Notes under the pieces: model-generated
What the model saw: only the letters and a program-made list of their open reading frames with translations
Told to the model about the DNA's origin: nothing
Databases searched by the model: none
In this document: positions 54,464 to 64,000 of the stretch, in pieces
Layout of the letters: every line of letters starts with the position of its first letter
How positions within the stretch are numbered: the first letter of the stretch is position 1
Assembly: GCA_013176395.1 (NCBI GenBank)
Contig: JABMLP010000007.1
Coordinates: 1 to 64,000, forward strand
Reading direction: 5' to 3'
Length of the DNA stretch: 64,000 nucleotides
Source of the DNA: Venturia oleaginea
Lineage: Eukaryota; Ascomycota; Dothideomycetes; Venturiales; Venturiaceae
Program-made: the position numbers and the translations under genes

Positions 54464-57400
54464 TTACCAGTTTGCATAGCCCAATGTACCCGAACTGCCT
54501 CGTCCGCCTTTGAACACGAACATGCCATTTCCCTTACTCTTGGTATCATACCTCCTCAACAACCCGCCATGGAATCGCTCCAATTCCTCGAGGCAAATAC
54601 CCGCAGCAACATAGGCAAAACTCTTAAGCTCGACCTCCCGACCTCCCCCCGTTTTCTTCAAGCCACGGTTTCGAATCGCAACGTGCAAACAAGCGATGCT
54701 TCTCGGTAGCGCTTCGTCAATGTTACCTTCATCATCGGTGCGGATAACAGAGCGCGTGTGCGCAACATCGCGATGAAATTGTTCTCGCATATCACGAACG
54801 GAGTCTTTGAGGCGTCGATTGAAGATGGAGCCCAGGGCACACCCGGCCACAACCTCGATCTCGTGGAGGGGATGACCGGGATGGAGTGAGTAGTTGGATG
54901 TGATGGAATCGAGGTTGGCCTCGTAATCTGAGCGGATATCTTTGGCAAGGTCCAGATATTGGATATATATGATGCCCTCGCAAGCGCTTAGGACATATTC
55001 AAGCACACGATCAAGTACGGAGGCTTGTGGCCCACCATCGGCGCGAGTGTTGGCGCGCAATTGATCGTAGATGCCAGCCTCATCGATCATGCGGTATAGA
55101 TGGCCGAGGACTCTATCGCTCTTGTAATAGATCATCTTGCGCTGGTCTGGATCCAGCGAAGCGACAGGGTCGTGGGGATTCTTCTCGTCTTGTTTGACGA
55201 ATTGGAGACTAGCCTCGAGCGTGTCGATGGTGATGTGTGGACCTGGAGCCATGAAGTCTGGCTTGATGCGTCGATCGAACTTGGGAAACTTCTCCATGCT
55301 GGGCTACAGATAAAGGTCAGCGAACAAGTTCAAATTATGGCCTTGCCTGCGCACTGGAACTCAGATGTCAAGTAGCGATGGACACCATCAACTCAAGATC
55401 GATATTGTTGCATTTCTGGCAAATCGAGAACCATAATTTGCCAGAAATTCATCGCTATCGATCTCCATTTACTCAATACAAGATATTTTCAGACATTTTA
55501 AGCATGCAAATGGTTTGACGACGTACCTTGATGCCAGTCTTTGCGAAGTCTAGGGCGTTGCTGATCAACTCAGCAATTGCAATGCAGTCCTTGTCCCGAG
55601 TACCAGACTCTTGTCTATCGGCCAAGTTCATGATATGATTCGACAGCAGTCCAACGTTGTTGCTCTTCATGAAATCAACAAAGTGGTTGGTGATGTCCTT
55701 GACCGTGAGGATGCGACCAATATCGATTGCTGGGAGTCGGAGATAGTCCGCAGGGGTGCATCTGTGTGGTGGCATCAAGAGTGGCTCCCAGAAAATATCA
55801 TACATATCGCCGTCAAGATCTCCTCCGCCAAGCTGGCTGGGAAGATCTCTCTCGCCATATTGACTGAAGAACACCAAGTTATGCAACTCGCGGAGTGGCG
55901 AGTCCAGGGGAACGTCAACTGATCGAGCCAATTGAACGTCGCCGGGGTGGTTGGTTGGCGATCGAGTAACGGCGACCTGACCAAGATGGACCTGTCGATA
56001 ACCGTTCGCGTCCACCCATGGGCAGTAGACTTCGTCATGTCTTAACGTTCCAGTGTGATCCATGACTCCCATCAGTTTCATGCCTTTGTGAACGGGAATT
56101 CGGCCCTTGTACTTGAGCTCGCGCAGTCGGACAATGGCAGTAAGATCAACCACGGAACTGAGGAATTGATCGTCCTCAATCGGTATCTGTATGTCGTCGA
56201 GGTGCTGGATAAGTTTCGGAAGTCCAGCAGCGCCTCCAAAGTGTTCTTTCTCCAGGAAGTTAGAGATATTTACCGCCGAAGTCGTATGCTTGAGAAGATC
56301 CTTCTTGGTGTTATCCGCCAACTTGAGGATGTTCTGTGCAGGAACTCCGAGATCTTCAAGAATCTTGATAAGAGACCGGCTGAGGAATAATGGAAGACGC
56401 CTGTCAGCTATGCCACAGATCTCGAGATGGTTTGGCTCTTCGGAGTGGAACTTGGTCATAGAAGGCCGCACATACAATTGCTCGCCCTCCAGACTAGGAT
56501 CTCGTGCAACCACCCCTTTCTTCCCTGTCAAAGTTAGCAAAAGGAGAGGATATGATGTGATCAGATACTATCAATCAGGGAACTCGAAATCGATCTCCAT
56601 TAATGTCTGGCACTCGTCTTTGCACGGATTTTCAGGAGTTTATCGCTATCGATTCGAACCTCAACGTTAATACACAAACATCACGCTTACCTAGAATCCG
56701 AATCTGGAATCCATTTACTGGTGCCCTGCCTCTCACGCCAGGATAGTTCTCCATTACCTTGTCGGCTAACTCGGAAGAAATCAGACCACAGCCATCGCTG
56801 AAGCATCTGCCGTTCTTCTCAACGTCCGGAATTTCGTATTGATAAGCCGCCTTTACAGCAATATGGACGTGCGTGTCCGTGAACGCGTGACCAATACGCG
56901 CCGCACACTTTGCAGGCGAGCGGAAGCTGTCAAACTCGCCAATGTTTCTGATGACAAGGGCTGGCAGAATGTAATCTTGGGTCTTGGGATCCATGAATGG
57001 AGCCATAAACCATGCCGTATGTGATTTCATTGAAGACTGCGAGAAACCAAGGAAGGTATAATCTCTACCGCAGATCTTGAGAGCGCCGTCGAGCATTGCG
57101 TGGATGCGGTTCCAGATACCGTCGTTATCAGTGCTATACTGGACTTCCAAGCGGTCGCCATCTTCGTCACTGAAAGTCACCCTGACAAAAGAATCGATGT
57201 TTTCGGAATATCTGCGGAGCACGCGGTTGGTTACCTAGTAGTGTTAGCATTAGAAGTTTGAAACGTTACCTCATCTCTAGCTGAGGATCATTATCGTTAA
57301 ATTTCTGGCAATGTCACGTTTGAGAAACGCCAGAAATTTATTGATATCGATCCCGAATAGCACGAATCTATTGTGAGATGGCATACCTCAGGCGATGGAC

Positions 57401-59176
57401 CTTCCATATAGAGACCACATGGAGTGATGCGAACATGGTGAATCGATGCGAGATGACGTTGTTCCTTGACGGAACGATACACCGAACTATCATTAGCCGA
57501 TCCCGAGGCGGCATTCCTCAATTTTTGACTCAGTGTTTCCGTGGAGTAGGCGCTAGCCGGGAGTGCAGGATGTGGCCAGACTATGCCATCTAGAAGATGG
57601 CGTACAGCGTCTGCACAACCCTGTGCAGAGACACCATTAGAGACGAGTTTCGACATCACTGGGAGGAGTTCTGTCATGGAGTCCGGAGACAGCAATCCAC
57701 TGAGCACAATTCTCAGTGCTTGAAAGCGTACAATGAATGGCAGAGATCCATTCCAGTTATGACTCAAGGCATTTCTCAGACTCTGCATTTGAACTTCGTA
57801 TGACCTTGTAGGCTTAGCACTCTGTATGCGTATGCGTGATGCAGATGGCATTTCCGGTCCACTTCTGAGCAACTCGCTCAAGCTGAGTAGTGCCAGATCG
57901 TCACCCAGTATTAACTCATAGACGAAGCATGTGCCAACGACTTTGCCATGAGCATCATTTAATGCAGGCACTCTGACCTTCTTTGGGGCTGGTCGAGAAC
58001 GAGTCGACGTGAGGTTTAAGTTCTGTAGCGCCGGGAAGGGATTGTCCTCTGCACTGTAGACTTTGGGTGCCAGAAGAGTTGTTATGAACGCGTTGGAAAT
58101 GTTTCCACGGGAGGTGATGATTTCGGAGATGTCTTTGAACGATATATCCAGCCGATGCTGCCATTTTCCGGGTAAGAAAGGATGATCAATCAAGATAACA
58201 AGAGACTTGTTACCCACGAGAAGTCTACCTATGCCTGCAAGCACGCGAGTTAGTTTTACTATTGCTAGATGTTGATCGAGACCGTGAACAAAAGGTAAAC
58301 AAAACCCGCCATTCGTTGTTGAGTTTCTCAATACAAGATCGAGATTGATGGTTAACAGCTGTAGCTCCAAGATCGGCGATATCGATACTTGGTGAAGCGG
58401 GACATTCCAAAAGGAAAGGGATACTCAGTGCCATGAGTTCTTGGCCACGGCCAAAAGATTGTCGATATCGCCCCAAGGCTAAGCAGGAGAAACAAAAGGG
58501 CAAAATATGCAAGCAGCAAGAACGATACTGTTGAATTCCGGGTGACTGCTGGATACCAAACGATATCAATACAAGATCATGCACGAGATTGAGATGGATA
58601 AACAATGTTTAACTTGCCTGGGAGAGTGAAATACGGCACGAACACGGGATCGGATCCTCGGTATTCCCACGTGCCACACGACAACATTGTTGTCGGAAAG
58701 ATGTGTTGTTTCAAGGACGCATTTCCCAAAACATTTGCCGGCATTGCTGCAGGTGGACGGTCAGTGATGGGAACCTTTAAGGATGGTTCTTGTGGCACAA
58801 TGTCACAACTCGATATCGATCTCGAGTTGCACACCTGCTTCCACTTACGCTGTTTCGACGCCTCAATCTGCGCCATCTTCCCCCTAACAAACCTATCATC
58901 CTTCGGGTTCGGATTCGTGCTTCGCTTGAAACTAAGTGCAAATTTATTGTGAAGTCGGAGACCTTTTTGCTTCTGCATAACATTCAAGAATGCTTGACCT
59001 CGTGCAAAGTCATGTATGAATAGACAGGCGTAACCCTGATTCTTGCCTTTGGTAATCTCATATCGGACGATTCCTTGTCCAAGGAGGTAAGGATGCAACA
59101 AGTCGCGGACTCGGCTCTCTTGAAGAGGCGCAGGTATGCCGCTTATGAAAATGTCGAAACCTTCTTGGATAGGCAT
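54464..59176 (-). CDS. RNA-dependent RNA polymerase (RNA silencing)
   Basis: Six exons on the minus strand: 59176-58618, 58478-58389, 58234-57387, 57234-56691, 56524-55527, 55303-54464; phases join cleanly to 1,292 residues. Exon 1 opens with an RRM-like fold (FDIFISGIP..., GYACLFIHDFARGQAFLNVM, residues 1-85). Later exons carry the eukaryotic RdRP domain: ITPCGLYMEGPSPEV, FLGFSQSSMKSHTAWFM, PALVIRNIGEFDSF, and the catalytic loop LGGGDLDGDMYDIFW (three Asp, around residue 920), followed by LLSNHIMNLAD. Cellular RdRPs of this family make double-stranded RNA for Dicer in quelling- or meiotic-silencing-type pathways. Intron 1 appears to be GC-AG (CAG/GCAAGT); the exon 1-3 joins are inferred from splice signals and phase and are less certain than the rest. 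All five introns are long and related (see repeat entries). Gene looks intact. Confidence 0.9.
55304..55526 (-). repeat. introner-like intron 5 of the RdRP gene
   Basis: 223-bp intron, GTACGT...CTGTAG. Contains ATCTTGTATTGA and a hairpin: ATCGATAGCGATGAATTTCT followed after a loop by TTTGCCAGAAATGCAACAAT and ATCGATC. It shares these with the other RdRP introns. Confidence 0.7.
56525..56690 (-). repeat. introner-like intron 4 of the RdRP gene
   Basis: 166 bp, GTAAGC...TTTGACAG, branch GCTAAC. Carries ATCGATAGCGATAAAC and a weaker version of the hairpin (GTGCCAGACATTAATGGAGA, then TCGATTTCGAGTT). Confidence 0.65.
57235..57386 (-). repeat. introner-like intron 3 of the RdRP gene
   Basis: 152 bp, GTATGC...ACTACTAG, branch GCTAAC. 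Carries ATCGATATCAATAAATTTCT-GGC and the partner GCCAGAAATTTAACGAT, a near-perfect stem. Confidence 0.7.
58235..58388 (-). repeat. introner-like intron 2 of the RdRP gene
   Basis: 154 bp, GTATCG...TTGCAG, branch ACTAAC. Shares ATCTTGTATTGA with introns 1 and 5 and starts with a TCGATATCGCCGAT block; the TTTCTGGC stem is not clear. Confidence 0.5.
58479..58617 (-). repeat. introner-like intron 1 of the RdRP gene (GC-AG)
   Basis: 139 bp, GCAAGT...CTGCTTAG after a pyrimidine tract. Shares ATCTTGTATTGATATCG with the other introns. The GC donor has the strong CAG/GCAAGT context typical of GC-AG introns. Confidence 0.5.
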
Positions 59177-59889
59177 TGCGGTGTTGAGTGTCTTATTAAA
59201 GAGTCAATATTGATACTTCAAATGAGTACGTCAAGAGCTTCCATACCTTGATTCGGGCCTTACTCCGCTGGCGTGTCGCAATGCTGTCCGAGGCGACGTC
59301 GAAGAGATGGGCCACAAAGCAGAGAGTCAATTCTCGTGGTTGTATCCGTGTATTATTGCTGATGGTATTGTTTGTGTTGAGTCGAGGAAGTTCTGTAACA
59401 ATCGCATCTATCAAGGCGCAGTTCCCAGAAGTGGGGCCGGCAAGGTTGCAGCCCACGATGATTGGTCAGAGCCTCGAAGCCGCAGCACTGAACATGGCCC
59501 TTACCCGGTCTTCGTCTAAGGGCTTTGAGAGTGCTTTGCGGGTTTGAAGTTAGCTTTTATACATGCCACTTGTACGCCCACATCGCTGTCGATGCATTCC
59601 GGGCAAGTGACATCTCGAAGGATATAGTCTGGGTTTTGTTCTTGCCTTGTATTGGTAGTATCGACATCGACAGACTCTAGCGCCGAGCCAACCTGGGCAT
59701 GTAATTCTCGTAAAGCGAATCTGCATATGCTACCGGAACCTACCTCGTCATGCAAAGGGCACTACTCTTACTTCGAACACTTTCCCAAACCAACCACACA
59801 CGCATTGAATCATGCCATCCGCATCAATCATAAAAGCATGACCCCTACAGAACGCCACCGCCATCGACGACCGACCCGAATACTCTTGC
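59177..59889. other. gap between the RdRP and ThrRS genes
   Basis: About 710 bp holding the RdRP upstream region and the ThrRS 3' end. Minus-strand frames at 59196-59456 and 59516-59755 have some coding character (the latter contains ILRDVTCPEC), but no continuous gene can be built. They might be a remnant or intron-containing small gene; nothing is recognised firmly. Confidence 0.35.
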
Positions 59890-62292
59890 TCACATCTTAT
59901 TCTCAATCTCCCTCGAATCTCTCAGCTTGCACAGCTTCTCCAGCGCAACATCCAGCGCAATCACCTCTTCCCTTTTCTGTTTAGACTGGTCGTCCCGATT
60001 TCTGATATTCACAGAGCGTGATTCCTTCTCGGTGTCGCCGAGGACGAAAGTAAAGTTGTACCCAGCCATCTGTGCGTTGAGAATCTTCTTGGGCATGGTG
60101 TTAGGACCGAGATCAATATCGACATTGAGTTTTTGTGCTCGGAACATCTTCTGCACTTCCTTTACGTAGTCGTCGACCGAAGGCCTGACGGGGATAATCA
60201 TGACTTGGCGGGGAGAGAGCCAGAAAGGCCACTAGACGATAGATCAGTAGATGAAATGAGAAACGTCACCGCATGGAGAACATACCTTGCCGCCGAAGTG
60301 TTCGCATAGAATACCGATGAAGCGCTCGAATGATCCCATGATGGCGCGATGGATCATGACTGGACGTGCATATCCAGGCTTAGGTGGTGCTACTACTCGG
60401 GTGACTGGTGCCGGCTCATCCTTCGCATTGATTGGATCCTTTGAGATGACCTCCTTCGCAGCTGCTTTTGGTGCGTCTTCCTTTGGCGCTTCCTCTTTCG
60501 GTTTCTCCTCGGTCTTGACAGGCTTCTTCTCGGCGGTCTGATACTCAAGCCCAAACTGCTGTGGTAGCTGAAAATCCAATTGAATAGTAGCGCACTGGAA
60601 GTCACGCTTCAGGGCATCTGAGATGGTGATATCAATCTTGGGTCCGTAGAAAGCTCCATCACCTAGGTTGAGCTCCCATGCTGCGCCTCCTGCTGTGTGG
60701 AATTCGTCCAGTGCTTTGCTCAGCTTGGCCTCGGCAATGTCCCACTCCTCGATCTTTCCGAGGAAATTTTCCGGTCTGGTGGAAAGCTTCATTTTGAAAG
60801 CAAAGCCGAACTTGCCGTACACAGCTCGTAGGAAGTCAAAAAGACCCGTGACTTCTTCCTCGATCTGATCTTGGGTGCAGAAAATGTGAGTGTCGTCTTG
60901 TTGGAATCTGCGAACTCTGGTGAGACCGGTGAGCGCGCCCGAGGCTTCATTCCGGTGCAGGACACCAAAGTCAGCGTATCGTAGTGGTAGCTCACGATAG
61001 CTGTGGTCCATGTGCTTGAACATTCTGCAATGACTCGGACAATTCATTGGCTTTAATGCCCAATCTTCCTTCTCGACCTTGAAAGTGAACATGTCTTCTT
61101 GATAATGCTGCCAGTGACCAGAGGTCTTCCACAAATCTGCCTTGAACATGTTTGGGGTGATCACCTCATCGTAGCCACGCTTCCAGTATTCTTCCTCCAA
61201 AAACGCCATGAGCTTCTTGTAAATGACAGTGCCGTGCGGTAGCCAGAAAGCCGAACCTGGAGAGGTCTCGTCGAAGAAGAATAGTTCTTGCTGGATGCCA
61301 ATCTTCCTGTGATCCCGTTTGGCAGCCTCTTCAAGGTAGTGCAAATGCTCGTCCATCAACTTCTTGTCTGGAAAACTTATGCCATAGATGCGCTGGAGCG
61401 AGTCGTTGGCAGCGTCTCCCAGGAAATACGATGCCGAGTTCTTCATGACCTTCCATGACTTGATCCTGCCAGTGTGTGGAATGTGAGGACCTCTGCAAAG
61501 GTCAATGAAGGGACCGTTTCGGTAGATGGTGGTGGAGGTTCCGTCGGGGATCTTGTCCTTGATGATGTGCTGTTTGTATGGATTCGACTTGAACATTTCC
61601 AACAAATTCTCCTTGGACAAAACCAGTCGCTGAAAGACCTGCTTCTCTTTGATAGCTTTGTTGGCAATGTTCTCAAGCGGTTTGTAGTCGGTCTCGAGGA
61701 CGGCTGCAGATTCTGGTAGTCTCATCTCGTAGTAGAAGCCGCCCTCTTTCAGGGGTGGTCCAATGCACAAGTCACAGCCCCATCTCTTCTCGGCACACTC
61801 TCCCAGCACGTGGGCAGAGGAATGCCAGTAGACCATTTTCGCATCGTCGTCCTCGAAGTCCAAAAGAGCTAGCTGGCAACTCTTCTCCAGGGGCCTCTCC
61901 AGATCCCATACCTCACCGTCCACCTTCGCTATGAAGACTCTCTCGGACAGCGATTTGGCGATTCCTCGGGCAATATCGCCCGGAGTGGTCTCCCATGATT
62001 TCCCGACCTTGTTGGATCCATCTGGCAGCGTGATTATGATTTCCTCGCGTGGTTTTGCGGCAATCTCGGCGTCGTAGGCGAGTTTCAGTTCGTCGAAAAT
62101 CTTCAGTCGGTGGTCAATATAAGCCGGCGGCGTGGCCAATTCATCAGGACCGTTGCTATTGCCGGCCTTCGCCTTCTTCTCTTTCTTTGGCTGCTGTTGC
62201 TGGAGTCTCTTTTTCTCCTCCTTGTCCTCGGCGCTTAGTTTCTTGATCCCTTCCTTGACGTCCTTGACGGCGTCTTTGATTGCTTCGGCCAT
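59890..62292 (-). CDS. THS1: threonyl-tRNA synthetase, cytosolic
   Basis: Two exons, 62292-60286 and 60231-59890, separated by a 54-bp intron (GTATGT...GTCTAG); 782 residues. It charges tRNA-Thr with threonine for translation. Domains in order: Lys-rich N-terminal extension; TGS-like domain (residues ~83-140, [19 protein letters not shown]); second additional domain with the HSSAHVLGE histidines (~155); class II catalytic core with [10 protein letters not shown] (zinc Cys), motif 2 [14 protein letters not shown] and motif 3 [16 protein letters not shown]-terminal anticodon-binding domain ([12 protein letters not shown]...). A Lys/Glu/Ala-rich insert of about 50 residues lies between the core strands ([20 protein letters not shown]), unusual but low-complexity. 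Gene is intact. No mitochondrial presequence is evident. It shares a short divergent promoter region with GAR1. Confidence 0.95.
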
Positions 62293-62508
62293 GGTGTGTG
62301 GATTGGAAGCAAGGAGAATTGTCTCGGTCGTTCCTACAATTTATCCCAACTGCGACTATGACTGTCCCTTTCTCGATGTGTCAGGCTTGCCAAGGCCCTA
62401 GTCCCGATCGGAATAGGTCTACCTAGCGCGGTTCGGCGAAGCGAAAAACTTCTTGTCGCTGAAGCTCGCAACTCCATCAAATCCCACAATTACCCAGCTA
62501 TATCAACA
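62293..62508. promoter_or_regulatory. divergent promoter region, ThrRS / GAR1
   Basis: 216 bp separate the two start codons, which face away from each other. The region must hold both promoters; no TATA box close to either start is obvious. Sharing suggests, but does not prove, co-regulation of these two growth-linked genes. Confidence 0.6.
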
Positions 62509-63324
62509 ATGTCTTTCAGAGGTGGTGACCGCGGCGGTCGCGGCGGCGGACGTGGAGGCTATGCGCCGAGAGGGGGAGATCGCGGTGGTGAGAAATGCTG
62601 GGGCTCGAAATTTGCGACTGAAAGCTAATGAGAAGCAGGACGCGGAGGATATCAAGCAAATTCCTACGGCCCACCAGCTGCCCAAATTGGTATGCTTCAT
62701 GTCTAAGCTCTTTTAACATATGACCATACTAACAATATCAGAACTTGGAGTCTTCCAGCACCCAGTCGAAGGCGAAATGCTCTGCGAATCAAATAACATA
62801 AAGATCCCATACTTCAACGCCCCAGTTTACCTCGAAAACAAGGTACTTCGCACCTTCCACCTGAGATACACATAATCTAACAATGGCAGACGCAAATCGG
62901 AAAAGTCGACGAAATCCTCGGTCCTCTAAACCAAGTCTTCTTCACCGTAAAACCACAAGACGGCATCGTAGCCACTTCTTTCAAGCCGGGCGACAAATTT
63001 TTCATCGGAACAGACAAACTATTACCTATTGATCGTTTCCTACCCAAGCCAAAACCACCACCAGGATCGAAACCAAAGCGTGCCGGTGGCGCATCAAGAG
63101 GTGGACCAATGCGCGGTGGCCGTGGAGGCGGAAGAGGGGCACCCAGGGGAAGAGGTGGTTTCGGCGGAGATCGTGGTCGTGGCGGCTTCGGCGGAGGACG
63201 TGGCGCACCAAGAGGTGGAGGATTTGGAGCGCGCGGTGGTGGAGGCGGCTTTGGCAGAGGCGCGCCCAGAGGAGGTGGATTCGGCGCTGGACGTGGAGGT
63301 TTCCAAAGTCGCGGAAGAGGTTGA
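62509..63324 (+). CDS. GAR1: H/ACA snoRNP protein Gar1
   Basis: Four exons: 62509-62587, 62639-62689, 62742-62842, 62890-63324, with introns of 51, 52 and 47 bp; phases join to 221 residues. N- and C-terminal Gly-Arg-rich tails ([18 protein letters not shown]; many RGG/GGF repeats after residue ~140) flank the conserved core: [50 protein letters not shown] and [19 protein letters not shown]. Gar1 binds Cbf5 in nucleolar H/ACA particles that pseudouridylate rRNA. Frame and splice sites are all standard; the gene is intact. Confidence 0.96.
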
Positions 63325-64000
63325 GTCATCACTCCTACATGATCGCATACATTCATCAAGGCGTTTGGGTATTGGGAATGGCGTTATGGGTATACTTTGT
63401 CCGACTTGGACGACGGGATGGACGATTCCCAGTGTGTATGAAAAATGCTACGTAGTATTCAAGCCTGTGGGTGATGATCGCATGCTTCTGATACATCCAC
63501 ATCTTTGTCCTCCAGACATATTGCAATTTGTGCGCACTCATCATTGCATATAGATACCCAACGTTGATTCCTTTTTGCTCCCCCCACGACTATCTCTCAC
63601 TCGACTTCGATCCATAATATCTCACAACACTCGGATACAATATCCAGCATTCAACCGAAACTGATCACCAGTCCCCATTCGAAGAGAGATGAATTGGCTG
63701 CCATGCTTCTTAGCGCATTCGTAGTCTTGACGGCACGGCACGGTACGACTCTTTCATTCGAATAGAGTAATATATCCCGAGACTACCTGCACTCCTGCCT
63801 CGAACCGCCAATTCCCATCCATGGCTATTTCATGTACATCTCCGCGCGACTACGTGGACGCAGCTTGAGTAAAACTGATGTCTTCCGTCCCCGGATGAAT
63901 TCGAGTCACTTGCTCTTGACGTAGGGAGGAACGGCAGAGATCACCATTTATAGGCGCGAAGTCGAAATTTGGAATAACTGCTCGAAAGTGGACATAAGTG
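63325..64000. other. non-coding stretch to window end
   Basis: About 680 bp downstream of GAR1, including its 3' end region. No gene recognised; a new gene may begin beyond the window. Confidence 0.5.

Noticed and set aside
59516..59755. Replicative polymerase C-terminal zinc-finger gene
   Set aside because: ILRDVTCPEC is suggestive, but the segment is short, has no partner Cys motif in frame and no room for the rest of such a gene.
62877..63348. Pro-rich and Ser-rich ORFs opposite GAR1
   Set aside because: They are the antisense or shifted readings of the RGG-rich GAR1 tail.
1..64000. CRISPR arrays, bacterial-type operons or prophage
   Set aside because: No spacer-repeat arrays, and the spliced genes, telomere and fungal transposons make this a eukaryotic chromosome end.

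Overview
This is a chromosome end from a filamentous ascomycete (Pezizomycotina; the lineage cannot be fixed further from sequence alone). It starts with about 24 copies of CCCTAA. Short fungal introns, an augmin subunit gene, an RNAi-type RNA-dependent RNA polymerase, and transposons with C-to-T type nonsense lesions (compatible with RIP) support this.

Bases 1-5,800 are subtelomere. A broken OrsD-like zinc-finger gene reads openly into the telomere repeat, followed by Ty3/gypsy debris, a solo LTR, a 115-bp inverted repeat and an intact HAUS1-like augmin gene.

Bases 7,422-45,465 are almost entirely transposons in three nests, resolved here by terminal repeats and target-site duplications (TSDs). 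Nest 1 (7,422-25,198) is a hAT element holding a second hAT, a solo LTR, and a Ty1/copia element (11,076-21,990). That copia carries a second copia (14,303-20,020), whose 5' LTR carries a further solo LTR. Nest 2 (25,575-42,733) is a third copia split by a nearly intact Tad-type LINE in its 5' LTR, a Ngaro/DIRS-type tyrosine-recombinase retroelement in gag, and a 128-bp solo LTR. Nest 3 (43,728-45,465) is a 5'-truncated LINE relic split by a Tc1/mariner element.

Bases 45,480-54,460 are sparse: a tRNA-Pro-like gene with a damaged 5' half, an alpha/beta-hydrolase pseudogene, a secreted fasciclin-domain gene, a possible small secreted protein and degenerate repeats.

Bases 54,464-64,000 are conserved chromosome: an RdRP gene (six exons), the cytosolic threonyl-tRNA synthetase gene, and GAR1 divergent from it. 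The RdRP has five unusually long introns (139-223 bp, against 46-54 bp in the neighbours) that share motifs and hairpins, as introner-like elements do. RdRP proteins act in RNA silencing, which is known to restrain transposons like those next door; this link is contextual only.
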